Source: Thermogemmata fonticola (GTDB taxonomy: Bacteria > Planctomycetota > Planctomycetia > Gemmatales > Gemmataceae). From it: a stretch of 64,000 bases of DNA. Where the stretch lies: assembly GCF_013694095.1 (NCBI RefSeq), contig NZ_JACEFB010000006.1, positions 62,001-126,000 on the forward strand. The letters are read 5' to 3'. A program made the position numbers and the translations under genes. This document shows, one piece after another, positions 36,369 through 46,312 of the stretch (its first letter is position 1; the number at the start of each line of letters is the position of its first letter). Under the pieces are notes generated by a model. The model had not been told where the DNA came from. It searched no databases and saw only the letters and a list, made by a program, of their open reading frames with translations.

Positions 36369-37199
36369 CTAGGTAAGAGATGGGCGGGCGTGGAGGGGCT
36401 GGCTGAGCTGACACACCCAAGATCGGAGGGCCTGGAGCGTGCCAGTCCGGTCCAGAGTTGCTCCTTCGAGCAGACGCACCAGGGTGCTACCGACGATGAT
36501 GCCGTCTGCCACTTCCGCTAATTCCTGCACATGTTCAGGTTTACTGACTCCAAAGCCGACACACAGGGGCAAATCAGTCAATGTGCGAAGGCGCGTCAAC
36601 AGAGCACGCAGGCCAGCGGGCAATTGTTCCCGGCTCCCTGTAATGCCTACGACGGAAACTACATACACGAAGCCGCTGCATAATCGCACGATGCGTTCTG
36701 CCCGTTTCGGTGTGGTGGTCGGCGTAACCAGCAAAATCAGTTTGCAGTCTTGCTCCCGACAGACCTCGGCCAACTCCTGGGCTTCTTCCGCTGGTAGATC
36801 GGGTACAATCAGGCCGTAGATTCCCGCCTGTTGAGCGGCAGCGACAAAGGGCTTGATTCCTTTCCGGTAAATCAACGAGTAGGAGGCCATGGCGAGCAGC
36901 GGCGTGGACCAATCGGCCGAATGTGCGACAGCCTGTAAAGTCTCGAACACGTGAGTCAGCTTCAGTTGGCGTTGCAAAGCCCGGCTATACGAGGCTTGGA
37001 TCACCGGGCCATCCGCAATCGGATCGGAGAAAGGAAAACCGACTTCGATTAGATCGGCGCCTGCTTGGGCCAAGACGGGCAATGCCTCAGCGGTAAACGC
37101 TAAGTCCGGGTCTCCGGCGGTCAGAAAGGGAATGAACGCCGCTCGGTGTTGGGCACGCAGGCGCTGAAAAACAGCGTCGATCGGATGGGGAGTGCTCAA
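36369..37199 (-). CDS. trpA: Tryptophan synthase alpha chain
   Basis: 276-aa TIM-barrel subunit cleaving indole-3-glycerol phosphate to indole. Motifs: AFIPFLTAGDPDL, GADLIEVGFPFSDPIADGPVIQASYSRAL (catalytic Glu and Asp), GLIVPDLPAEEAQEL, FVYVVSVVGITGSREQL and LPLCVGFGVSKPEHVQEL plus VADGIIVGSTLV. It partners TrpB, encoded 1 kb upstream on the same strand, with a YdcZ-like gene between them. Confidence 0.95.
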   Translation of the reverse strand: MSTPHPIDAVFQRLRAQHRAAFIPFLTAGDPDLAFTAEALPVLAQAGADLIEVGFPFSDPIADGPVIQASYSRALQRQLKLTHVFETLQAVAHSADWSTPLLAMASYSLIYRKGIKPFVAAAQQAGIYGLIVPDLPAEEAQELAEVCREQDCKLILLVTPTTTPKRAERIVRLCSGFVYVVSVVGITGSREQLPAGLRALLTRLRTLTDLPLCVGFGVSKPEHVQELAEVADGIIVGSTLVRLLEGATLDRTGTLQALRSWVCQLSQPLHARPSLT

Positions 37200-37289
37200 T
37201 GGTGTCTCGCTCCTGATATTGGGCCATCGAATTGATTTCCTGCTACTACTTGCTATCCAGTCCTTGCCAGTTTTCTGGTGGTTGCTGTG

Positions 37290-37757
37290 TCACAGATATT
37301 TGATGCAAATAACTCCGGCTAGCACAAGCAAAGCGCCCACCAAGCGCCCTGGCGTCACAGAGTGGCGGGGTAAACCTATCCAGGCAAAATGATCCAGAAT
37401 CAGGGAGCAGAGGAGTTGCCCCGCAATCACCAAGGCAATGAACAAAGCTGCTCCCAATTCCCGTGTCAAAGTGGCGCCTGCGAGCACGATCAGAGCACCT
37501 AATGGCCCGCCGATCCAGTTCCACCACGGTGTTTGTTGAATGGCTAACCATGAGGGGGGTGGTGGTTGTAAGAGAGCCAGAGCGCAACTGGCCGTGACAA
37601 ATGTGCCACAGATGGAAAAATACGCCGCATAGAGAGGTTGGTTGCCTAGGTTGCTCCGAAAACTGCTGTTGGCTGAAGCCTGGAGGGCGATACAGCAACC
37701 GGTCAGCAAGGCCAGCAGAATCAGAATTATGGTTGTTCCCATGTTCCGGTGCATCAT
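37290..37757 (-). CDS. YdcZ/DUF606-type DMT-family transporter
   Basis: 155-aa small membrane protein with five hydrophobic segments. TIILILLALLTGCCIALQASANSSFRSNLGNQPLYAAYFSICGTFV is the DUF606 pattern (N-terminal helix then QxxxNxxL), and the closing RLVGALLVLAGVICI is typical of the drug/metabolite transporter superfamily. It is wedged between trpB and trpA on the same strand (177 nt from trpB, 90 nt to trpA), which is unusual and may hint at export of a tryptophan-related metabolite. The substrate is unknown. Confidence 0.78.
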   Translation of the reverse strand: MMHRNMGTTIILILLALLTGCCIALQASANSSFRSNLGNQPLYAAYFSICGTFVTASCALALLQPPPPSWLAIQQTPWWNWIGGPLGALIVLAGATLTRELGAALFIALVIAGQLLCSLILDHFAWIGLPRHSVTPGRLVGALLVLAGVICIKYL

Positions 37758-37933
37758 ATCGATTCTGAGTCCCGAGAGTCTATCAAGGAGGCAGCCACTC
37801 CTCCACTGTTTGGATTATCCCTCAAAGGGAGGGGAACAGTACACCAAGACCTTGCTAAGTTGCGCCTGAGACCACGTTAATCCAGACAATTAATTCTGTG
37901 GCGTTGTTGGCCTCTTGGAGCAAATAATGCAAG

Positions 37934-39253
37934 TTATGAAGGGGGGTGAGCAATCTGCTGAGTAACCGAGAGCGGCGGGGGCTTCGAGTGTAGTTCTGGG
38001 GATAGTTTGGGAGATGAACGGCACAGACGGGCGACCTCCGCACAATCTTTATCGCCACGGCCGGAGAAACAGACGACGACAATCTGGTCAGGGGATTTGC
38101 GTGCTGCGATGCGCAAGGCTTCGACGATGGCATGGGCCGTTTCCAGCGCCGGAAGTATGCCTTCCAGGCGGGCACAGAGGTGGAAAGCTTCCAGCGCTTC
38201 TTGATCAGACACGCAACAGTAACGAACGCGCCCTGTATCGCGCCACCAACTATGTTCGGGGCCGACACCTGGATAATCTAGACCGGCAGAGACGGAATGG
38301 ACTTCAGCAGTTTGGCCATCCTCGTCTTGCAAGACGTAGCTGAATGTACCGTGGAGGACACCAGGAGAACCGTAATTGAGGGTCGCGGCGTGCTGTCCCA
38401 ACGAGCGGCCGCGCCCACCGGCTTCGACACCGATCAATTCGACCTCAGTGTCCCCAAGGAAGGGATAGAACATCCCGGCGGCGTTACTCCCTCCTCCGAC
38501 ACAGGCCACGACGACATCGGGCAGCCGGCCGCATTGCTCCAGGCACTGTTGCCGCGTTTCCTGGCCAATGACGCTCTGAAAGTCCCGCACCATCATCGGA
38601 AAGGGATGGGGACCAACGACCGAGCCGATGATGTAATGGGTGTTCTCAACGCTGCTCATCCAATCTCGCAAAGCTTCATTCGTAGCGTCTTTGAGGGTCT
38701 GGCTCCCGCTGGTCACGGGGAACACTTCGGCCCCCATGGCCTGCATACGAAAAACATTCAATTCCTGGCGGCGGACATCCTCCTTCCCCATGTACACCCG
38801 GCATTCGAGGCCGAACAGTGCTGCGGCGGTGGCTGTGGCCACGCCGTGCATTCCAGCTCCCGTTTCGGCTATGACTCGTCGCTTGCCCATCCGCCGGGTC
38901 AGTAACGCTTGTCCCAAGGCGTTGTTGATCTTGTGGGCGCCGGTGTGGTTCAGGTCTTCGCGTTTGAGATAAATGCGAGCGCCTCCTGCCTCCCTGGTCA
39001 GACGCTCGGCAAAATACAGCCGGGAGGGCCGACCCACGTATTCTCGCAATAATCGCTCAAACTCCCTGAGAAACTCCGGGTCTGTCCGGGCCTGCCGGTA
39101 GGCCTGCTCCAGTTGCTCGAGAGCAAACATCAACGTTTCGGGAACGTACCGGCCGCCGTAGGGTCCAAAACGCCCCCGTGGATCGGGAAGCTGGAGCAGG
39201 GAATGATCATGAACCTTCTCATTAGCTGGCGGGGGGGAAAATATCGATGACAT
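37934..39253 (-). CDS. trpB: Tryptophan synthase beta chain
   Basis: PLP-dependent subunit condensing indole with serine; 439 aa, slightly longer than usual owing to both ends. [19 protein letters not shown] opens the core; [23 protein letters not shown] carries the PLP Lys, [19 protein letters not shown] the catalytic Glu, and [16 protein letters not shown] the phosphate loop. [15 protein letters not shown] and [16 protein letters not shown] finish the family pattern. About 25 extra residues, proline-rich, end the protein. It is the first gene of trpB-ydcZ-trpA. Confidence 0.95.
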   Translation of the reverse strand: MSSIFSPPPANEKVHDHSLLQLPDPRGRFGPYGGRYVPETLMFALEQLEQAYRQARTDPEFLREFERLLREYVGRPSRLYFAERLTREAGGARIYLKREDLNHTGAHKINNALGQALLTRRMGKRRVIAETGAGMHGVATATAAALFGLECRVYMGKEDVRRQELNVFRMQAMGAEVFPVTSGSQTLKDATNEALRDWMSSVENTHYIIGSVVGPHPFPMMVRDFQSVIGQETRQQCLEQCGRLPDVVVACVGGGSNAAGMFYPFLGDTEVELIGVEAGGRGRSLGQHAATLNYGSPGVLHGTFSYVLQDEDGQTAEVHSVSAGLDYPGVGPEHSWWRDTGRVRYCCVSDQEALEAFHLCARLEGILPALETAHAIVEALRIAARKSPDQIVVVCFSGRGDKDCAEVARLCRSSPKLSPELHSKPPPLSVTQQIAHPPS

Positions 39254-39521
39254 AGGTCAATCACGTAATTCTCTTGTCTGTGGGGACGCGAACCGCCGTG
39301 GTTCTACGTCAACATGATCATTGTAGTCACCGGGTCTCCTACCTGGGTGGGCGGAACTGAAAAAAACGAAGACACCTGGGCAAAGCGCGAACACATTGGT
39401 CATTTTCCATGAGGATAGGAGAGAAGGGAGCAGGGTTGGAGTATGACCATTGAGAGTCGTATTGCACAATAATGATAGGGAAGGAACCTGTCCTTGCAAT
39501 TTCCGGGTGTGGAGGAAGGCC

Positions 39522-40337
39522 ATGCCGGAACTGCCGGAAGTGGAAACAGTAGTGCGAGACCTGCGGCCTCGTCTGGTCGGGCGTCGGCTGGTGAGCGTAC
39601 ATTGGGGCCCCAAACCTTTGCGACGGAGTTGGCCCGCTGTGGCAGTCCAAAGACTGCGGGGATCGCGTGTGGAAAGCATCCAGCGGCGGGGCAAGTGGAT
39701 TCTCGTTTTCTGCGACCAGGGTCAGGCCTTGCGGATCCACCTGGGAATGACAGGGCAACTGACCGTAGTACCGCGCTCGGAGCCGCCATTCGACCACATC
39801 CACTGGTGGGCAGAACTCGACAACGGCTGGCAATGGCGCCTGCGAGATGTTCGGCGATTCGGCTCAGTCGAATGGTTTGCTCAGAGGGAGGAGGCCCTTG
39901 CGGAGTTGGAGCAGAAATTGGGTCCTGAACCGCTGGCATTACCCGCCGGATATTTACCGCGTATAGTCGGGCGATCGCATCGTTGCCTCAAAGCGGTGTT
40001 GTTAGATCAAAGAATCGTGGCAGGAATCGGTAATATCTACGCTGATGAAGCGCTATTCCGGGCAGGTTTACACCCGGCACGTCGAGCTGTGTCGCTATCT
40101 GCTCAAGAATGGGAGCAACTCCGCCGTGCCATTCGAGATGTCCTCCGCCAGGCGGTCCAAGCTCGCGGTTCAACAATCCGAGATTACATTGGCGGTTCTG
40201 GTCTTCAAGGAAAGTATCAAGAGCGATTAATGGTGTATGGGCGGCGAGGTGGACCATGTTCGCGATGTAAGACCCCGATTGCTCACCTGAGACTAGCGGG
40301 TCGCACCAGCCATTTTTGTCCCGCTTGCCAAAAATGA
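39522..40337 (+). CDS. mutM: Formamidopyrimidine-DNA glycosylase
   Basis: 271-aa base-excision repair enzyme removing 8-oxoguanine and formamidopyrimidines. Pro2/Glu3 catalytic start MPELPEVETVVRDLRPRL, RRGKWILVFCD, RIHLGMTGQL, and the helix-two-turn-helix VLLDQRIVAGIGNIYADEALFRAGLHP. The C-terminal zinc finger has four Cys (CSRC and CPAC). The frame is open upstream, but ATG 39522 is fixed by the catalytic Pro and by GGAGG 6 nt before it. Its stop is 23 nt before the kinase start. Confidence 0.95.
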   Translation: MPELPEVETVVRDLRPRLVGRRLVSVHWGPKPLRRSWPAVAVQRLRGSRVESIQRRGKWILVFCDQGQALRIHLGMTGQLTVVPRSEPPFDHIHWWAELDNGWQWRLRDVRRFGSVEWFAQREEALAELEQKLGPEPLALPAGYLPRIVGRSHRCLKAVLLDQRIVAGIGNIYADEALFRAGLHPARRAVSLSAQEWEQLRRAIRDVLRQAVQARGSTIRDYIGGSGLQGKYQERLMVYGRRGGPCSRCKTPIAHLRLAGRTSHFCPACQK

Positions 40338-40360
40338 GGCGGGAAGAGGTACAGGGAACT

Positions 40361-42193
40361 ATGTCATACCGCGGCTTCAAGCGTCTGTTGGGCGAAACTA
40401 ATCTGGAACGCAAGTGCCGTTGGTTGCTTGGTGCGGCCGTCCTGCTGTTGATGACCGGTAGCTTTTGGGTTTATTCGGAGCAAACTCGAGGTTTGGCTTT
40501 GGAGCAATTCGTGGTCACAGGCCGCACATTGATGGCCCCATTTGTGGAGCGGGTTCATCTCCCTCAGGAACGTTCTGAGGGTGCCGAAGCATTTGAGACG
40601 CTGAGCGAGCGGCACTGGCCTGTGGTTCGGGAAAGTTACAGTGCGCGTTTTTTGCGTCTAGATGCCACGGACCCAGCGGATAAGCCTGGAAGCGAGGACT
40701 TGCCTATTCTGCATCGCATTCTCCAGGAAGGATGGATGGAAGACAGCCGCCCTGCTCCCCACGAGAACGCTTTCTACTACTACGGAGCCTTGCGGGCGGC
40801 TACGGCGTGCCTGGGTTGCCATCGGGATCCGGACAGAGTCAAACAGGCACAACCCCACTTGCAGGAAGGGGACTTGATGGCGGTGGTTCGCATTCGCCTC
40901 TCCACCCTGCCTTTGCAAGAGGGATTTCACACGAACCGGGCCATCCTGATCGCTTTTGCTGTGGGGACCAGCCTGCTGATTATCGCCGGCAGTTATCTCA
41001 TCATCCGCTATGTCATCGTCAAGCCAGTCAAACATCTCAAGGACGTCGCCGAGGCTATCGCCAATGGGGAATTGAATGTGCGGAGCGAAATCCACACCGG
41101 TGACGAGTTTGAAGACCTTTCGCATGCCTTCAATCGCATGCTCCGGAATCTCATCAACATTCAGGATCGTAACCGTAAGCTTATCGCAGACCTGGACCGT
41201 AAAGTCGATGAATTGGCACGGGTCAATATGGCCTTGTTCGAGAATAACCGCCTCAAAAGCGAGTTCCTCTCCACCATGAGCCACGAGTTACGCACTCCGC
41301 TCAACAGCATCATCGGCTTCAGCGAAACCTTGCTTGCGGCCGACAACCTGACGGACAAACAACACCGCTATGTCAGTCACATCATGACAAGCGGACAGCG
41401 ACTTCTGGCTTTAATCAACGACATCCTGGACTTGGCCAAGTTGGAAGCGGGGAAGATGCGGCTCCACCCAGAAACCCTCAACCTCGCCGCCATCTGTGAA
41501 CATGCTGTGGCCATGTTCCGCCCTCAGGCCGAGAAGAAGAATATCGATCTGCGCATCCAGGTCGATCCGCATGCTCCCCCCATCCGGCAAGATGCCGGTA
41601 AAATTCATCAAATCCTGGCGAATCTTCTCTCGAATGCGATCAAATTCACCCCGGAAGGAGGGCGGGTCACCCTCAAAGCAGAAACCGATGGTCGTGATCT
41701 GACTCTGACCGTGTCGGATACCGGTGTGGGTATCGCGCCGGAAGAACAGGAGTTGATCTTCGACAAGTTCCGCCAGGCTGCCCACCCCATGACTCGCGAG
41801 CAAGGGGGTACAGGCCTGGGATTATCCATCGTGAGGGAATTGGCTCGGCTGCTCCAGGGAGATGTGACGCTTCATAGCGAGCTTGGTCGAGGCAGCACCT
41901 TCACTGTTCGCGTTACGGCCCAGTTGGCCGATGAGCCGCTCAGCGAGTTTGAATTGGCTGATGAAACTGCCGTAACATCCCGTTTGCCCCACGAAGCCAG
42001 GCACGAAGCAGGGATAGCCTATCCGCCCTCCACAATCCCTCCTTCTCTTTCGCGAGCACAATCCTCGCCGGCGCCGGCAGTACCTTCCCATCCCGCTGGA
42101 GCCGAAGTCCAAGATAATGCTATGGCCCACAGGCCAGCCCAACACTCTCCGCTTCCCTCCCAAGCCGAGGATGCGGAAGAATCACGTCCGTGA
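40361..42193 (+). CDS. Membrane sensor histidine kinase with Tll0287-like heme-motif domain
   Basis: 610 aa. TM helix 21-39, periplasmic domain 45-190 of the DUF3365/Tll0287 type with a c-type heme motif C150-LG-C153-H154, TM helix 193-217, HAMP (218-270), HisKA with FLSTMSHELRTPLNSIIGFSE (His308), and HATPase with N, G1 and G2 boxes (NLLSNAIKF, VSDTGVGI, GGTGLGLSIV). The Pro-rich C-terminal 90 residues are disordered. No receiver domain or response regulator gene lies next to it. A covalently bound heme suggests redox or gas sensing; that is inference from the motif. Start ATG 40361; a longer frame overlaps mutM. Confidence 0.87.
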   Translation: MSYRGFKRLLGETNLERKCRWLLGAAVLLLMTGSFWVYSEQTRGLALEQFVVTGRTLMAPFVERVHLPQERSEGAEAFETLSERHWPVVRESYSARFLRLDATDPADKPGSEDLPILHRILQEGWMEDSRPAPHENAFYYYGALRAATACLGCHRDPDRVKQAQPHLQEGDLMAVVRIRLSTLPLQEGFHTNRAILIAFAVGTSLLIIAGSYLIIRYVIVKPVKHLKDVAEAIANGELNVRSEIHTGDEFEDLSHAFNRMLRNLINIQDRNRKLIADLDRKVDELARVNMALFENNRLKSEFLSTMSHELRTPLNSIIGFSETLLAADNLTDKQHRYVSHIMTSGQRLLALINDILDLAKLEAGKMRLHPETLNLAAICEHAVAMFRPQAEKKNIDLRIQVDPHAPPIRQDAGKIHQILANLLSNAIKFTPEGGRVTLKAETDGRDLTLTVSDTGVGIAPEEQELIFDKFRQAAHPMTREQGGTGLGLSIVRELARLLQGDVTLHSELGRGSTFTVRVTAQLADEPLSEFELADETAVTSRLPHEARHEAGIAYPPSTIPPSLSRAQSSPAPAVPSHPAGAEVQDNAMAHRPAQHSPLPSQAEDAEESRP

Positions 42194-42219
42194 TAAATGA
42201 TAGACAGCTCAGCTTGTAA

Positions 42220-43536
42220 TCAAGTGAGCACCAGGGGGCCAGAACCGCAGAAAGTCGGGTTGCCGAAGGTCTTGATGTGATGCCCGAAAGCGTGGGCCAG
42301 AGTCAACAGCAGGCGATTATGAGGCTCCCGCTTGTATTTGATGCATTGCCCCATACGGAAGCCTAAGCCATTCCCCACCAGTACGAAGGGGATGTTGTCC
42401 AGCGTATGGGAGTTCCCCTTACCCAATTCGTTAGTCCAGATCAGCAGCGTGTTGTCCAACAAACTACCGGAGCCACCGGGTTCGGGAGTTTCCGCCAAGC
42501 GTCGGGCCAGGTAGGCCAGTTGCTCGCAGAACCATTTGTTGATGGCCGTCAGTTCTTGCTGGGCCTTCTTGTTGCTATCCGGCTCGTGGGAGAGGGTATG
42601 ATGCCCTTCCGTGATGCCGAGCCACTTCATGCGTGCCATCCCGACGGAGTTCGTGTATTGGATCGTGGCCACTCGAGCAAAGTCCGCTTGGAATGCCGCC
42701 ACGAGCAGATCGATCTGTTGTTTGCTGATCTTTGGCATAAGATCGTTATCGCGCCGTAAGCCCGGCTCCAATTGGGGAACAGGGTGTTGCAATTCCTGTT
42801 TTGTGACCTGCAATTCCTTTTCCATCTCGCGGACGAAAGTCGCGTGCTCATCAAGCAGCCGGCGGTCTTCCGCAGGCAGTACGGATCGCAATTTGTTTAG
42901 ATCTGTCTGCAGGTCGTCCAGCAGACTGCTGGCCAAGGCGTGATCCTTGGCGCGCCCGTAGAGCTTGTTAAACATCTGCTGGGGATCGTCGATCGGCGCA
43001 ATGGGTTTGTTCGGACCGGCATAGACCCAACGAGTCCAAGTATCCGCCCGTTCAGGAACCATTACGCCGAATTCCAAGGAACCGAAACGAGTACGCGTGG
43101 CGGGATTTTTCTGGAGAAAGTTCTTGATCTCTTGGTCGATCGATATGCCTTTGGACCAGCCCGCCGGAGTGTCGGAACCGCCTTGGATGTTACCGGGGAA
43201 TAATTCGATGCCCGTGAGGAGACAGCCGATGCCGCGCATGTGACCATCCCCGTCTCCCCGAATACGATCCGCTAAGCCGTGGAGAATGAGGGTGCGCTCT
43301 TTGAATGGTTCCAACGGTTTGAGACTCTCCTTCAGCTCTGTCAAGGGACCTTCTGCGTCTGGCCAGAAATTCCACGGAACCACTCCATTGGGGCTGAACA
43401 TGAATACAATACGCTGCTTCCGCTGGGTCTGATTGGCGAAACCTAAAGCGGGCAGGTTCAGTATAAACGGCAGGGCCGCACTGCTTAGTCCCAAGTCTCG
43501 GAGGAATTCCCGTCGGCTCTGATGTAGTATCGCCAT
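42220..43536 (-). CDS. DUF1552 domain protein, signal-bearing
   Basis: 438 aa, a planctomycete family of unknown function. The N-terminus [26 protein letters not shown] has a Tat-like RR motif and hydrophobic stretch. Family motifs: [48 protein letters not shown] and [28 protein letters not shown]. The alkaline-phosphatase-like superfamily is a possible relation. It lies 67 nt downstream of the DUF1592-type cytochrome gene, and such pairs recur in planctomycetes. Confidence 0.88.
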   Translation of the reverse strand: MAILHQSRREFLRDLGLSSAALPFILNLPALGFANQTQRKQRIVFMFSPNGVVPWNFWPDAEGPLTELKESLKPLEPFKERTLILHGLADRIRGDGDGHMRGIGCLLTGIELFPGNIQGGSDTPAGWSKGISIDQEIKNFLQKNPATRTRFGSLEFGVMVPERADTWTRWVYAGPNKPIAPIDDPQQMFNKLYGRAKDHALASSLLDDLQTDLNKLRSVLPAEDRRLLDEHATFVREMEKELQVTKQELQHPVPQLEPGLRRDNDLMPKISKQQIDLLVAAFQADFARVATIQYTNSVGMARMKWLGITEGHHTLSHEPDSNKKAQQELTAINKWFCEQLAYLARRLAETPEPGGSGSLLDNTLLIWTNELGKGNSHTLDNIPFVLVGNGLGFRMGQCIKYKREPHNRLLLTLAHAFGHHIKTFGNPTFCGSGPLVLT

Positions 43537-43603
43537 ATCGCGCTCCTGTCGGAATGATTGGGTTTCAGGCGGGTACCGGTCCCAGTTGTCAAACCAACCG
43601 GTT

Positions 43604-45997
43604 TTACGAGGCGGGTTTTTCGGCAGGTGGTGATTCCAGTTTAGATTTAGGAGGTAATGCGCCTGTTACCGCTATCTCTACTACTAATTTACGCCATCGT
43701 CGTCCATTGTGCGAGAGGAAATCCCGTAATTGTTCCGGTTTGTCGACCCCATAAGCCCGGATTGATTGTTGGACCAGATAATGGAACAATTGTGTGGCGA
43801 AGGCTTGATCCATTTCCGGACTATTCGCCAGGAAGCGAGCCAAGTCCTGGGCATTCTGGAACCGGACAATCTGCCCGTTCCGAGTTTCATACTGACCGGA
43901 AGGGTCTACGGGTTGTCCATTGTCCTGAGGCCGGAATCGCCCGACGGCATCGAAATGCTCCAAGGGGAAGCCCAAAGGGTTCATCACAGCATGGCACTTG
44001 GCACATTCCGCTGGTCGGGTTTGCAGTTCGACACGCTGGCGGGTCGTGAGTTTAGGGTGCAATTCCGTCGGCAGGGGGGTAAAGGCATCCATGGGGGGGC
44101 GAATTGGCAATCCCAATAAGGCTCGCCCCACGAACACCCCGCGGTGGATAGGTGAACTTTCCTTGCTGTAGGACAACAGGGCGAGCAGGTAGGGATGCGT
44201 CAAAACACCCGCACGATGCTGCGGTTCAAAGGGGAATTTCTGGAATCCTTTAGCATCTGCTGGCCAGGGAACGCCGTAGAAATCGGCCAGACGACGATTG
44301 AAAAAGACCTCTGTGCTCAGGAAAAGCTCCTTGAGGTCTGCATCGGGGCGCTCCAGCCAATCTTCCAGGAACAATTCCAAGGATGTTCTCAGGTCCGCGG
44401 CCAGAGTTGCGTCGAAGCCGGGGAATTTCTGAGGATCTTTGCTCAATTCTTTGGGCGTATCGGCACGGAGCCAGGTCAGGAGAAAATCGCGCAACTTGGC
44501 CTTAGCCCGCGGATCGTTGAGCATACGTTCGGCTTGGCGCCGAATTTCCTCGGGGTTTCGGAGCTGTCCGGCCGCTGCTGCTGTCAGCAAAGCCTGGTCG
44601 GGTAAGGAATCCCACAAGATCAGGGCCAAGCGGGCAGCTATGGCATAATCTTCGGTCAACTCCCCTGCTTCGGGGAATAGGAAACGAGGAGATTGCAGGG
44701 TCAGCAGGACAACACGTTTGATAGCTAGCCGATCGTCTCCCGCAGCCGCCGCGAATTGCCTCTGCACATACAGCTCTTTCTCTTCAGGTTTGAGGGGGCG
44801 TCGGAATGCAGTTTGCACAAATCGTTCCGCAAAGCGTTGCATAGCTTGGGAGCGATTTCCTCCAGGGGGTCCGGCTAACTCATCGATTCGGTCCGCCACA
44901 TAATTCGCCGTTTGGATCGCTGCTTCCAGGACAGCCGCCTCCCACTCCTTGGAGATGGCGGTTCCACGTTCCCACCCGAAACTGCGATCATCTGGGGGGA
45001 AGGGAACATCGATTACGGCCACTTCCGGGACCAGTTGGGGGCGAAGGAAGCGTGCCGATATGACCTCAGTGGTTCCCCTTTGAGGCCGACGCCATTGCAA
45101 GCTGATGAAGGCGGGACGAGGCTTGAGGAACAGATTTTTCTTGCTGTCATCCACCCCCTGTTTTGCCTTGGAGAACTCCAATCGCACTGAATAAAACCGC
45201 CCGGCCAATAGAAACACTCGCTCCCGGTATTCGGTCTCATTTCCTGACTTGACCCAAGCATCGATCAAGGGCTGGCGCAGGTTGTTCACCCACAAGCGAG
45301 CGGCATGATCCGTGCGCACAATGAATTCGTAATGACCCGTTTCCGGAGCTAGTACGGCTCCTTCCCAGCGGATCGTGAATTGATGGGGGTCAAATTTGGC
45401 GTTCTCCGTGTCGGGGCCGCGCGTTCCGAAATCGAAATCGATCGCAGCATCAACACGCTCCAACAGGCGAGATTTGGGGTTGAAATTGCGGCCGTTGTAG
45501 TATCGACCTTGTAGTCCTTGTTGCTGGTTGAGGCGTACGGGGGGGCGAAAGGTTCCGATCAGGTCCGCGATCGTTTGCCGGTGCTGACGTGCTGTCAGTC
45601 GAGCAAGTTCCCGCCGAGGCGGCTTCAAGCGGGCATACGCCGCTGGGGAGTAGAAGGCCTGATAGATGTACTCAGCGACCTGACGTGATCCTTGGGCATC
45701 CAATTTGTCCGGATCGTCTTCCGGCATTGCTCGATCGATATAGGCGGCTAAGCGCTCCAGGGACCAATCTCCCGTAAGGGGGTAGCTATACTTGGCGGTA
45801 CCTTCCCCTTGGGGGCCGTGGCAGCGGGAACACATCTGCTTGTAAATTTTTGCTCCCGGAGCTTCTTCTGCGCCTGTAGCCGCTAGCCCGTTACCAAGGA
45901 GGGTCAACACCGCCAAGAGCCAGACTCCACGAGCTGGCGATACCACCCGATTCCACCTGCGCTGCTGCCATGGATCCCGGCAGAATAATGTATTCAT
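43604..45997 (-). CDS. Multidomain DUF1592/DUF1588/DUF1585 protein with cytochrome c and PA14 domains
   Basis: 797 aa. Signal peptide ([20 protein letters not shown]), then a c-type heme motif [13 protein letters not shown], a DUF1587-like stretch, and a PA14 domain ([11 protein letters not shown] through [12 protein letters not shown]). After that come the DUF1592 ([46 protein letters not shown]), DUF1588 ([30 protein letters not shown]) and C-terminal DUF1585 regions. A second CxxCH-like motif, [12 protein letters not shown], is near the end. Such proteins occur in planctomycetes with DUF1552 partners; their role, perhaps in polysaccharide handling, is not known. Confidence 0.9.
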   Translation of the reverse strand: MNTLFCRDPWQQRRWNRVVSPARGVWLLAVLTLLGNGLAATGAEEAPGAKIYKQMCSRCHGPQGEGTAKYSYPLTGDWSLERLAAYIDRAMPEDDPDKLDAQGSRQVAEYIYQAFYSPAAYARLKPPRRELARLTARQHRQTIADLIGTFRPPVRLNQQQGLQGRYYNGRNFNPKSRLLERVDAAIDFDFGTRGPDTENAKFDPHQFTIRWEGAVLAPETGHYEFIVRTDHAARLWVNNLRQPLIDAWVKSGNETEYRERVFLLAGRFYSVRLEFSKAKQGVDDSKKNLFLKPRPAFISLQWRRPQRGTTEVISARFLRPQLVPEVAVIDVPFPPDDRSFGWERGTAISKEWEAAVLEAAIQTANYVADRIDELAGPPGGNRSQAMQRFAERFVQTAFRRPLKPEEKELYVQRQFAAAAGDDRLAIKRVVLLTLQSPRFLFPEAGELTEDYAIAARLALILWDSLPDQALLTAAAAGQLRNPEEIRRQAERMLNDPRAKAKLRDFLLTWLRADTPKELSKDPQKFPGFDATLAADLRTSLELFLEDWLERPDADLKELFLSTEVFFNRRLADFYGVPWPADAKGFQKFPFEPQHRAGVLTHPYLLALLSYSKESSPIHRGVFVGRALLGLPIRPPMDAFTPLPTELHPKLTTRQRVELQTRPAECAKCHAVMNPLGFPLEHFDAVGRFRPQDNGQPVDPSGQYETRNGQIVRFQNAQDLARFLANSPEMDQAFATQLFHYLVQQSIRAYGVDKPEQLRDFLSHNGRRWRKLVVEIAVTGALPPKSKLESPPAEKPAS

Positions 45998-46312
45998 ATT
46001 GGCCTTTCACCTCGCGGTGTCCGTAGCGTTAGCGGGTTGAAACGTGTGCCAGTCAACAAACGGTTCCATGAAACTGGATAGCGTTGTCCACTGAGAAGCA
46101 TCATGAGTTTGGCGGCAATAATTAGCATCTCTCCACAGGAGGCCGAAGTCAAGGGTAGTGGGTCATGTCCCTCGTTATCTGACGCCATTCTGGTCTCCCT
46201 TCCAATCGTCGATGTACCCATGTGGAGTCACAACTGGATTCATCATGTGGGTGAAGATTGAGAAGACAAGCGTTGGAGAGATAATGAGGACTTGCACCCT
46301 CTGGGATGCAAA
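45998..46312. other. Intergenic region between gatA and the DUF1592 gene
   Basis: 315 nt. Holds the likely promoter of the DUF1592 gene on the minus strand, but I cannot point to boxes. No gene, RNA or repeat seen. Confidence 0.5.
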
